DNA of 64,000 nucleotides from Alkalilimnicola ehrlichii (lineage in GTDB: Bacteria > Pseudomonadota > Gammaproteobacteria > Nitrococcales > AK92). The notes below the pieces were generated by a model, which saw only the letters and a list, made by a program, of their open reading frames with translations, was not told the DNA's origin and ran no database searches. This document shows positions 7,511-16,232 of the stretch, piece by piece (the first letter of the stretch is position 1; each line of letters begins with the position of its first letter). A program made the position numbers and the translations under genes. The DNA lies in assembly GCF_003399765.1 (NCBI RefSeq), contig NZ_NFZV01000002.1:208803-272802 (forward strand). Direction: 5' to 3'.

Positions 7511-10216
7511 TTAGGCCCACCCCTGTTGTCGAATGACGGCAGGCACATCGCGAGCAAGCAGAGGCGGGCTAAAGTAATAGCCCTGTAGCTGGTCGCAGGC
7601 GTGTTTACGCAGGAATTCATGCTGCTCCAGCGTCTCGACGCCTTCGGCGATTACTTTCAGGTTCAAGCTATGGCCTAAGGAAATTACCGCCTGCGTGATC
7701 GCGGCATCGCCCGGATCGGTCGTAATATCGCGCACAAACGACTGGTCGATTTTCAGCAGATCCACGGGAAAACGCTTCAAATAGCTAAGGTTAGAGTAAC
7801 CGGTACCGAAATCGTCCACGGCCAGCCGAGCACCGAGCTCCTTGAGCGCGTTCAAGGTGTTAATGCCCTCTTCGACATTATGCATGAATGCGCTTTCGGT
7901 CAGTTCCACCTCCAGCATCGAACCGTCTAACCCGGTTTGCGAGAGCACCCGCCTGACCCTATCGAGTAGTTCCGGGTCGCTGAATTGCCGCGCCGACAAA
8001 TTTACCCCTACCGGCACCGCCGGAAAACCTGCCCGCTGCCAATGATAATTTTGCTGACAAGCATTGATGAGCACCCACTCGCCGATCGGTACGATCAGCC
8101 CGGTTTCTTCGGCGATCGGGATGAACGCATCCGGCGGCACCCACTCTCCGGTTTCTAAACGCCACCGCAACAGCGCCTCCAACCCCACGACGCTGCCGGT
8201 CAGCAAATCGATCTGCGGCTGATAAACCAGTTCGAAATCCCCCTGATCGACCGCCCGCCGTAACCGCGTTTGCAGGTTTAAACGCTCCGTCACTTGAGCG
8301 TTCATCTCAGATTTGAAAACCCGAATATTATTCCGTCCTGCTTCTTTAGCCTGGTACATCGCAGCATCGGCATTGCGCAGTAAGGTATCAGGGTCCTCAC
8401 CGTCTTGCGGGTACACGCTAACGCCCAGGCTACAGGTGAGTATCAGCTCCCGATCGGCAAGCTGTATCGGTTTCGACACCTCCGTCAACATATCGCGCAA
8501 TAGCGAGATATTGACCTTCTCGCTCGGCTCGTAGCGCACGAGCATGAACTCGTCGCCCCCCGGCCTCGCCAGGGTATCGCCCTCGCCGAGCAAGGCCTTG
8601 AGACGCTTTGACAAATCCAGCAGCAACTGGTCTCCGACTTGGTGCCCTAAACTTTCGTTAATGAGCTTGAAGTGGTCCAAGTCGATTAAGACGGTGGTAA
8701 CGCTACCGCCATAGCGTTGCGCATAAGCAATCGCCTGCCACAACCTGTCGCGAAGCAAATTGCGGTTAGCCAAGCCGGTAAGCACATCGTGATTCGAGCG
8801 GTATTCCAACTGTTCTTGGTAATAGCGCGATGCGGTTATATCGCTAATAATCCCCACAAAATGCGTGACTGTGCCGTGGGCATCCCGCACCGGCGCGACC
8901 TTCATCGAGTTCCAGAACGGCTTACCGTCCTTGCGATAATTTCGGATAACCGCAACGCCTTCGCTCAGGTCGCGTAAAGCATGCCGGATATGCTCCAACT
9001 CAACCTGCTTATCGTTCGTTCCCTGTAAAAAGCGCGGGTCCCGACCTAATACTTCTTCTCTGGTATAGCCGGTAATACGCTCGAAGGCGGGATTAACATC
9101 GACAATAACGTTATCGCCGCCGCCGTGCTCGGTAATGACAATCGCATCGACGCTCGCCTCGATCGCCCGCTCCCAAAGACGCAACCGATCCTCTATGGCT
9201 CGGCGCGCGCTAATATCGATCCCGAGGCCGGCAATATAGTCCTTGCCATCATGCTGCACCCGTCGACTGCCAAAATAATAAGGACAGGACGAACCGTCGC
9301 GATGACGTAGCTCGGCCTCAACATACGTATACCCTTCGTCCAATCCCTCGAACAGGCTGGCTTTTATCCGCATCTGCTCTTCGGGTGCAAAGAAATCCGT
9401 CGCGGGCCGCCCGCACAGTTCATTGCCGCTCCTACCGGTTGCCAACTCCGCCGCTCGGTTCCAGCGCACCATCCGACCATGCTTGTCCAAGAGATAAAAT
9501 ATTCCCGGCAAGCTGTTGATTAGCTGATCGGAGAAATCCCGCTCGTTGCGTAACTTACGTTCGACTTCCAAACGAGTCGACGCCTCCCGTTCTAGCGCCT
9601 CACTCAAATGCCGGGTTGGGCTATCGGCGCGCTTTTCGTTGTTGTCCCTGGAGCCGCTGCCGTCCCCGTCGCCGGCTTCGCTCGCAGTAAGCCGACGCTC
9701 CAGCCTGCCAAGTTCATAACGGATTTCCAGCTGTGTCATTGCATACTGACCGAGACTACGTAATGCCTCTCTTTGGGTCGTAGTCAAATCACGCGACTTG
9801 TAATCGACGACGCATAACGCGCCCAAATGTACGCCATTCGAATCGATCAGCGGCATACCGGCATAGAAGACGATATGCGGCTCTCCTACAACTAACGGAT
9901 TCTCGGCAAAGCGGGGATCTTGGCGGGTATCGGGCACAATGAGTAAGCGATTGCACGTTAACGTGTGCACGCAAAATGAAGCTTCCCGTGCCGTTTCCTC
10001 CATGAACGTTCCAAAAGAAGCCTTGAACCACTGCCGTTCTTCGCCGACCAGGGTAATCAGCGCCATCGGCGCATCGCAGACCTGAGCCGCCAGACCAACG
10101 AGTTCGCTAAGCCCCTGGTCCTGCTCAATGCGCAGCTTGCGATATTGCTCGACAACCTCTAGGCGAGCTGCTTCGCCATCGCTATTAAGCCGGCTGTCCG
10201 AAGATGCCCCGGTCAT
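7511..10216 (-). CDS. GAF-PAS-PAS-GGDEF-EAL cyclic-di-GMP signalling protein
   Basis: A 901-residue soluble protein. In order: a GAF domain (about 25-165, with FCVHTLTCNRLLIVPDT), a short coiled linker, two PAS domains (about 225-335 and 345-460, the second with VNPAFERITGYTREEVLGR), a GGDEF domain with an intact catalytic motif (ARPGGDEFML), and an EAL domain with GLEALLRWR, DDFGTGYSNLSYLKRFPVD and IAEGVET. Both active sites look intact, so it could make or degrade c-di-GMP; in such hybrids the phosphodiesterase activity often dominates in the cell, but the sequence cannot decide. No transmembrane helix is evident. It stands alone, apparently as a single-gene unit. Confidence 0.93.
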   Translation of the reverse strand: MTGASSDSRLNSDGEAARLEVVEQYRKLRIEQDQGLSELVGLAAQVCDAPMALITLVGEERQWFKASFGTFMEETAREASFCVHTLTCNRLLIVPDTRQDPRFAENPLVVGEPHIVFYAGMPLIDSNGVHLGALCVVDYKSRDLTTTQREALRSLGQYAMTQLEIRYELGRLERRLTASEAGDGDGSGSRDNNEKRADSPTRHLSEALEREASTRLEVERKLRNERDFSDQLINSLPGIFYLLDKHGRMVRWNRAAELATGRSGNELCGRPATDFFAPEEQMRIKASLFEGLDEGYTYVEAELRHRDGSSCPYYFGSRRVQHDGKDYIAGLGIDISARRAIEDRLRLWERAIEASVDAIVITEHGGGDNVIVDVNPAFERITGYTREEVLGRDPRFLQGTNDKQVELEHIRHALRDLSEGVAVIRNYRKDGKPFWNSMKVAPVRDAHGTVTHFVGIISDITASRYYQEQLEYRSNHDVLTGLANRNLLRDRLWQAIAYAQRYGGSVTTVLIDLDHFKLINESLGHQVGDQLLLDLSKRLKALLGEGDTLARPGGDEFMLVRYEPSEKVNISLLRDMLTEVSKPIQLADRELILTCSLGVSVYPQDGEDPDTLLRNADAAMYQAKEAGRNNIRVFKSEMNAQVTERLNLQTRLRRAVDQGDFELVYQPQIDLLTGSVVGLEALLRWRLETGEWVPPDAFIPIAEETGLIVPIGEWVLINACQQNYHWQRAGFPAVPVGVNLSARQFSDPELLDRVRRVLSQTGLDGSMLEVELTESAFMHNVEEGINTLNALKELGARLAVDDFGTGYSNLSYLKRFPVDLLKIDQSFVRDITTDPGDAAITQAVISLGHSLNLKVIAEGVETLEQHEFLRKHACDQLQGYYFSPPLLARDVPAVIRQQGWA

Positions 10217-10368
10217 GCGCCTGTGTATGCCGCCAATTACTTTTTCACATAGACGCTAGGTAGGGACGGCGATAACGCTTTATAACCCTTGAGAGGCCAC
10301 TATTCCACCGCCGACAGCAGCCAACTTCCGCCGCCGTCCCAGTAAGAGCGTGTTGCGCCGGCGCTTAC

Positions 10369-13300
10369 TCAATACAACTCGCGGCGAAAAAGCAAACGGT
10401 CAGGCCCCCGGTAAATACCGAAAGTCGCTTCGGCTTGAGGGTTGTCGTCGTATGTGCCATCGCCGCTCCAATCGTAAGCTAACCATGGCAGGCCTTGCGG
10501 CTCCAGTTGAAAAACGACAGTCGCCCAACCGGACTTGCGCTCGCCGTCAGAGCTATCGGCGGTCACTTGCAGCAGCAAAGACTCCTCCGCCGGTGCCAAC
10601 CCGCGCAGTACGGTACCGCCGCCGCTGGCTACGATATCGTCCTGCCGTAACGGCGGTTGTACTGCCGGCGGCGAGGCGGCAGCAATCACGGTTAGTGCGT
10701 CGGCACTAAAGGGCGTGCAGTCGTCGTCGATATTGCGCACAAAGGCGCGACCGTCGAAATATTCCAGCCGTAGCGAGAGCGGGAGTGCGTCGCGCTCCGA
10801 ACCGTAGGTATTTAGCACCCGCAAACGGCCATAACGCTGCTCGCTTGCCGCCAACCGCACGCTGTCGTTACTGCTGTCGCCTGTGCTGTCGAAATCCCGC
10901 TGCGTCGACGACACGGTGACGCCGTCGGCATCGATGGGCGCCACACCCACCGTAAAGTCGCGCAACGGACCGTCCGGTGCGTCGTTTCTATCTAGGCTCA
11001 GACGGCTGAGCACATCAAGCAGCCCTTCTCGCCAGTACTCGCCGTTCGGATTGACCTCGAACACGCGCAAACGCTCGCTTAACGGCAATAACGGCTCGCC
11101 TTCCGTCACGTTCGCTGCCGCAATACTCAAATGAGCGGCGTTGCTGGGATCCAAACGGGCGAACTCGTCGCGGTAGTTACGCGTACGCTCGCCACCTCGG
11201 TTTAATGCGGTGAGGGTAAAGCCGAGCTCGAAAAGCTGCCCCATGTAGGTAAAACCGGGGCTTTCGCAACCGGGCCATTCGCTCTGATCGGTAAGGCTTG
11301 GGGCCGACACCGCGAACGCCGCCGGCCGAAAACGCCCGGCATCGCGCAAATAACCGCGCACCGGCGCGCCGCCGCCGAGATAATCCGCTATCTCGACATC
11401 GATGCCTACTCTGCCGACCTCGCTCCAGGCCAACCGAGCCTCAGCCTGCCCAGCCGAAAAGGCGCCGGGGTCGTCCACCCGCAGCTCGCCGATGGCGCCG
11501 CTGCTTGGCGCCAACAGCTCATGACTAAACTGCGGCAACGGGGCGGTACCGGCGCGACCGTAACCGGCCAACCTCGATAACGTCGATAAATCCGCCGTCG
11601 GCTGGGGATGGCCGCTGCCGTCGTCCTTGGCGGGCGACCACGCAACTGCCGTCATCGACACCGAAAACGCCTCGCCGGCCACTTGCACAGCATCGCCCGC
11701 ATCAAGATAAAAGCCGAACGGGCGAACGACAAACGGCTCGCTCATACCGCCCATAAAACGCCCCGTCGGCTCCCCCTCTGCGTCGACAAGCGGATAACGG
11801 ACCGCAAGCTGTAACTGACCGACGTCGTCGTATCGTACCGCTAACGGCGCCCGCGACTCGGCTTCGAAACGCAAGGGAACACTGGCGAAGTGCCCGCCAT
11901 TTTCCGGGTTGGGTATTAAGTAAGCACTACCGCTGCCGCCACGCACTTCGAGCCGTTTGCCTGGCAAGCAGCCAGCGGGATTCGCACACCGCGAGGCAAG
12001 CTCCACCGCCACTTCCTCCCCGGCGGCGAAAACGCCGCGGCAGGCGCCGGTTTGTTCGTCGGTACGTAGAGCTTGTAGATAAAGGTTGGCCGCACCCGCT
12101 CCCTCATCGGAGAACTTGCCGGCAATTTGCGTCGGCCACCGTTGCCGCCCTTCTTCATCGAGGAAGCGAAACACCGCATCCTCGAACTGCAAGGCGCAAG
12201 GCGAGCCTGCGGAGCCGCCGATGCAATCGATGGCATAGCGCGCCTCCGGCTCCGAATCGCTCACGCCTAGCGTCACCGCCCCTGGCTCAGGACGGCGGAA
12301 GCGAAACGTTCCGACACCGTCAACCAACGTCACGGCAGCCCCATCTTCCCAGCCGGCAGCGGGCGCTAAGCGCACGCCGATCGGCTCTTGCACGACATCG
12401 CTGCAGTCGGGGTTGGCGCAGGCTCTGACCACAACATCCGAGGCCTCGCACGTTAACCCCGTACCGCTGTGCTCAAGTTGAAAGTGATTCACTCGCGCCC
12501 GCTCGGGCTCGGATACCCCGCATATACTGACGTTATCCAATTCGTGAATATTGGTACTATCGCCCGTAGCTCCGGTTAAGGTTAAACGTAGCGTTGCAGG
12601 CACGTCCGCTTGTCCGAAGGCGCGCACAACCTCAGTAGCGTCGATCACCGTTCGGAAACCGTTGCCCGTGTCGCGTTCGACCCGCAACCACGCCTCCCCC
12701 GGCTGCCGCATGTCGATCGTAATCCGATACCGATACCCGGGCGCCGGCGCCGAACTGCCGGCCGCCGATACCGGCGGTGCCAAACTGCCCGCACCCGCTA
12801 AGTAACGATAACCCTCTGCGCCCTCGCCGGAGCCGCGCACCGCGACAGCATGCGTTATCCGCCCCGGACCGCCTTGCCGTCCTTCCGTCGGATTAGAGAA
12901 GTTACCGTACTCGTCGATCCCGATTCCAAGCCAACCGCCGGCAAAACCAGCGATACCGGCACGCTGCGCATAACCGAGCGAGCCGCCGTAACCGCCCGGA
13001 TGCGGATTGACGTCGGCATCGGAAAGCACGACGGCTATGCCGTCGCCGCCTGTCGATTCGCCGCTACCGCCATAGGCATAATGATCGAATTCGATCACCA
13101 GATAATTGCCGGCCGCCGGAAAATAACGGCGCAACATCGCTGCCGTCGCGACATCCGGACTGGCATCGGTCAGACGCAGCCGCCCGTTCACGATCCGCGG
13201 GCTGCCGAAACCACCGGTCGAATGCTGCACCATCCAATCCGGCCCCAGCTCCGCGCGCCCGAAGTTATCGACCGTACAGGCATACTCGGGCGGCAAGGCC

Positions 13301-14124
13301 GAGCGCAGCACCAGCAAGAGCCCCACATTAGGCCGGTAACTGTTGTATCCGACGCGCACCTGAGCGTTACGCGCTCCCGTGGCACCGGCCTGAGGCAAAG
13401 CCTCGTCGACAGCCAGCGCAGCCAACTGTTCGGCACCCGAAGGCCCTCGCTCGGCTCGCCGCGTCATGCTATTCGGCGGGCGAAACGCTTGCGCCCCTAA
13501 CGACGCATACAGACCGATCAGATGGCTATTAGCCTCGCCCGCCGTTACCGAAGGGGCCGATACATTGCACCAATAAGGCGGGAAGATGCCGCAATTGGCA
13601 AAAGGCGGGTTGGCGCTTCGTGCCCGCACATCGGCAATCGGGTTCTCGGCGTCGACGCCACGATAAGCGACGACAGTCACCACCACGTTACGGGCCAACC
13701 GCTCATCGGTTGGCCCGCCAGGATAACGAAGCGTCCAGTTATCGCTACTCGGCCCGCCGGCTTGAACCACGTGATAAAAGGCCAGTTGGCCGATATCGTC
13801 GCCGAAGCGCTCATCCGCAATCGGCAGCCAATCTCTCGGCGCACGCTGAAGATGGACGCTATCGCCGCCGACAAAGGCCAGCTGCGCTACCAAGACATCG
13901 CCCGGCTCAAGATCCTGCGGGCGCGTAACGGTAAAGGTGTGGCTACCGGGCGAGGGCTCTTGATAGGGGTTCGCGGTAGTCGCACCGATGAATTCGATAC
14001 CCGCATAAGCCGGAGCCATTAGTGCTAGCGCCGTTAAAACGAGAAGCACAGCAGCCGCTTGCCAGCGCTGCAGTCGCGCTCTAAACGGCGCTCGCTTCGG
14101 TTTTTCCGCCCACTCGTTCCGCAC
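10369..14124 (-). CDS. MshQ-like DUF6701 domain surface protein (putative pilus-associated adhesin)
   Basis: Very large secreted protein (about 1250 residues). From the GTG at 14124 it has a good signal peptide (AAAVLLVLTALALMAPAYA) and a fair ribosome site; an upstream ATG at 14199 is in frame but less likely. After an N-terminal beta-rich domain comes a concanavalin-like region, about residues 305-530 (CTVDNFGRAELGPDW, GGDGIAVVLSDAD, LDNVSICG). Then follows the long DUF6701 region, ending with LEYFDGRAFVRNIDDDCTPF, PWLAYDWSGDGTYDDNP and ATFGIYRGPDRLLFRRELY, the hallmark end of MshQ proteins. In Vibrio MshQ belongs to the MSHA type IV pilus cluster, but no other pilus gene is in this window. 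Likely cell-surface or pilus-tip adhesion; the partner is unknown. Confidence 0.85.
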   Translation of the reverse strand: MRNEWAEKPKRAPFRARLQRWQAAAVLLVLTALALMAPAYAGIEFIGATTANPYQEPSPGSHTFTVTRPQDLEPGDVLVAQLAFVGGDSVHLQRAPRDWLPIADERFGDDIGQLAFYHVVQAGGPSSDNWTLRYPGGPTDERLARNVVVTVVAYRGVDAENPIADVRARSANPPFANCGIFPPYWCNVSAPSVTAGEANSHLIGLYASLGAQAFRPPNSMTRRAERGPSGAEQLAALAVDEALPQAGATGARNAQVRVGYNSYRPNVGLLLVLRSALPPEYACTVDNFGRAELGPDWMVQHSTGGFGSPRIVNGRLRLTDASPDVATAAMLRRYFPAAGNYLVIEFDHYAYGGSGESTGGDGIAVVLSDADVNPHPGGYGGSLGYAQRAGIAGFAGGWLGIGIDEYGNFSNPTEGRQGGPGRITHAVAVRGSGEGAEGYRYLAGAGSLAPPVSAAGSSAPAPGYRYRITIDMRQPGEAWLRVERDTGNGFRTVIDATEVVRAFGQADVPATLRLTLTGATGDSTNIHELDNVSICGVSEPERARVNHFQLEHSGTGLTCEASDVVVRACANPDCSDVVQEPIGVRLAPAAGWEDGAAVTLVDGVGTFRFRRPEPGAVTLGVSDSEPEARYAIDCIGGSAGSPCALQFEDAVFRFLDEEGRQRWPTQIAGKFSDEGAGAANLYLQALRTDEQTGACRGVFAAGEEVAVELASRCANPAGCLPGKRLEVRGGSGSAYLIPNPENGGHFASVPLRFEAESRAPLAVRYDDVGQLQLAVRYPLVDAEGEPTGRFMGGMSEPFVVRPFGFYLDAGDAVQVAGEAFSVSMTAVAWSPAKDDGSGHPQPTADLSTLSRLAGYGRAGTAPLPQFSHELLAPSSGAIGELRVDDPGAFSAGQAEARLAWSEVGRVGIDVEIADYLGGGAPVRGYLRDAGRFRPAAFAVSAPSLTDQSEWPGCESPGFTYMGQLFELGFTLTALNRGGERTRNYRDEFARLDPSNAAHLSIAAANVTEGEPLLPLSERLRVFEVNPNGEYWREGLLDVLSRLSLDRNDAPDGPLRDFTVGVAPIDADGVTVSSTQRDFDSTGDSSNDSVRLAASEQRYGRLRVLNTYGSERDALPLSLRLEYFDGRAFVRNIDDDCTPFSADALTVIAAASPPAVQPPLRQDDIVASGGGTVLRGLAPAEESLLLQVTADSSDGERKSGWATVVFQLEPQGLPWLAYDWSGDGTYDDNPQAEATFGIYRGPDRLLFRRELY

Positions 14125-14460
14125 GGCCTGCTCTCCCCTTGGGCAGCATCCATGCTTTACCGGTACCGACGCCGTACAGCGACATCGCCGTCCTTGCAAT
14201 CGAACATTGAAAACCCGGCTCGCCGGCTGTACAAGTTAATCATATACAGCCGGGCTACGCCGGGCATTAGGATAATCTAAATGCAACGGGATTCATCTAC
14301 CGTAACTGATAAACGGTTAACCGTTTCGGCACGCATGTAGCGACACAATGTGCGCTGCACCGTTATATGGAAGTACGAGGCGATGCTACGCCGGCCCCCA
14401 CCGCAACGGGTATTGCTTAACGTTTCGATCAAGGACCTCGCTTTCCCAAGGACCGTCCCA

Positions 14461-15684
14461 ATGCAACACCGTACTACGAAAGCCCCTTTCCGTTTCTTGC
14501 TGCCCCTGGCACTCGCCCTTAGCATTCCCAGCGCCGTTTGGGCAGACAGCGATCCGGAAGCCGAATTTGCCAACTGTCTTGATCGGTTACGCGCTCAGGC
14601 CGTGAGCGCGGGGCTTCAAAACGGGACTTTGGACAAAGTCTTTCCCACCATTAATTATCGCCCGCGGATCGTCGAGCTGGACCGCCAACAGCCGGAACTC
14701 ATCCAAACGTTCTGGCAGTATTTCGAGCGGCGAGCCACTCAAGAGCGCGTCGAACGCGGCCGCCGCCTTCTCGCCGAGCACCGCGAGCTGCTCGACAAGA
14801 TTCACGCCGAGTACGGCGTACGGCCCGAATACATCGTCGCCTTATGGGGTATGGAAACGAACTACGGCTCCTTTTTCGGCCGCACCCCCGTATTCGATGC
14901 GCTAGCAACCCTCGCCTGCGAAGGCCGACGGGAAGCGTTTTTTAGCGAGCAGCTAATCCACGCGCTTCGCATCGTCGAGGAAGACGGCTTTAGCCCGAGC
15001 GACCTGCGCGGCTCTTGGGCCGGCGCGATGGGCCATACCCAATTCATGCCGACCACCTTCACCGCTTACGCCGTCGACTACGACGGCAGCGGCCGACGGG
15101 ATTTATGGGGCAGTTTGCCCGATGCGTTCGCGTCATCGGCCAATTACCTCAGCCGCCTGGGCTGGAAAGACGGCCAACGCTGGGGCCGGGAAGTCAGCCT
15201 GCCGGACAATTTCGACTGGTCCGCAGCGGGGCTCGACGAGCGGCGTACCTTAGCCGAATGGCAGCGCCTTGGGGTCCGCCGCACTGACGGTAGCGCATTG
15301 CCGTCAGTCAATTTGGAAGCCTCCCTGCTACTGCCGGCCGGTCATCGCGGTCCGGCCTTTCTCGTCTACGACAACTTCCGCCACATCCTGCGTTGGAACG
15401 CCTCGACCCATTACGCGCTCTCTGTTGGTTATCTGGCCGATCGCATTGCCGGCATGGGCACGTTGGCAGCCCAACCGCCGAGCCAGGAACAAGCGCTCAG
15501 TCGTGACGACGTTAAGGAAATCCAGCGGCGCCTGGTCGACTTAGGCTACTTGGACGGCCCCATCGACGGCATTGCCGGGCGACTAACGCGAGCCGCTATT
15601 CGCGAGTTTCAGCGAGGCCGAAACCTACCGGCCGACGGCCACCCGGACTATCGCTTGTTGGAGCAATTGCGAGGTACATCCTAA
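14461..15684 (+). CDS. Lytic murein transglycosylase, MltB family, with peptidoglycan-binding domain
   Basis: The ATG at 14461 opens a clear signal peptide (FRFLLPLALALSIPSAVWA), so I prefer it to the upstream in-frame ATG at 14350. The SLT_2/MltB catalytic domain covers about residues 35-320. It contains ALWGMETNYGSFFG with the catalytic Glu, then SWAGAMGHTQFMPTTF and DLWGSLPDAFASSANYL. A C-terminal peptidoglycan-binding type 1 domain follows (LSRDDVKEIQRRLVDLGYL to AAIREFQRGRNL). There is no lipobox, so the product is a soluble periplasmic enzyme cleaving MurNAc-GlcNAc bonds with 1,6-anhydro product formation. The DUF488 gene begins 20 bp downstream. Confidence 0.93.
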   Translation: MQHRTTKAPFRFLLPLALALSIPSAVWADSDPEAEFANCLDRLRAQAVSAGLQNGTLDKVFPTINYRPRIVELDRQQPELIQTFWQYFERRATQERVERGRRLLAEHRELLDKIHAEYGVRPEYIVALWGMETNYGSFFGRTPVFDALATLACEGRREAFFSEQLIHALRIVEEDGFSPSDLRGSWAGAMGHTQFMPTTFTAYAVDYDGSGRRDLWGSLPDAFASSANYLSRLGWKDGQRWGREVSLPDNFDWSAAGLDERRTLAEWQRLGVRRTDGSALPSVNLEASLLLPAGHRGPAFLVYDNFRHILRWNASTHYALSVGYLADRIAGMGTLAAQPPSQEQALSRDDVKEIQRRLVDLGYLDGPIDGIAGRLTRAAIREFQRGRNLPADGHPDYRLLEQLRGTS

Positions 15685-15704
15685 GCCGAAGGAGGACATG
15701 CCCG

Positions 15705-16232
15705 TTGGCCAACAAACCCGATATCGTCCTTAAGCGCGTTTACGAACCGGCCTCAGATAAGGACGGCTACCGCGTTCTCATCGACCGTCTTTGGCCGCGC
15801 GGCGTCAGCCGGGAACGGGCCGCGATCGATGCCTGGGAAAAGCAGCTAGCCCCCTCCACCGAACTACGCCGCTGGTTCGATCATAAGCCTGAGCGGTGGG
15901 AAGAATTCCGCCGCCGCTACGGCGACGAGCTTACCGCTCATACGGCCGAGTTGGCGGCGTTACGGCAACAAGCCAGGCAACGGCGCCTCACGTTGGTTTA
16001 CGCGAGCCGAGAGCGACATTACACGCATGCGGTCATCCTCAAACAATGCTTGGAAGAGGCGCCGGAGGAAACAAACCCGCCGAATTCCTCGCCCTGTATG
16101 ATGGCCGAGTTTCCGGAGTACAACGGCCTCCCGCCAGCACCGCCCCGCTCCCCAAAAAAACCTGATAAAACCAAGCCCCCTTACAAGACAACGCCCGCCG
16201 CGAGCGCAAGAATCAGGATACAGAGCATATAA
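15705..16232 (+). CDS. DUF488 family protein with anomalous C-terminal extension
   Basis: Residues 1-120 are a typical DUF488 protein (VYEPASDKDGYRVLIDRLWPRG, WFDHKPERWEEFRRRY, LVYASRERHYTHAVILK), a small cytosolic family of unknown function. The start is a TTG at 15705 behind an excellent GGAGG. DUF488 proteins usually end near residue 120, but here the frame continues for about 55 Pro/Lys-rich residues and overlaps the 3' end of the convergent mrpD-type gene by 52 bp. The extension resembles no domain and may result from a lost base near 16050-16070. The identity of the first 120 residues is secure. Confidence 0.85.
   Translation: MANKPDIVLKRVYEPASDKDGYRVLIDRLWPRGVSRERAAIDAWEKQLAPSTELRRWFDHKPERWEEFRRRYGDELTAHTAELAALRQQARQRRLTLVYASRERHYTHAVILKQCLEEAPEETNPPNSSPCMMAEFPEYNGLPPAPPRSPKKPDKTKPPYKTTPAASARIRIQSI

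Noticed and set aside
12850..13500. Long plus-strand frame of 216 codons inside the MshQ-like gene
   Set aside because: It is a shadow of the GC-rich coding strand; the opposite strand encodes clear DUF6701 family sequence.
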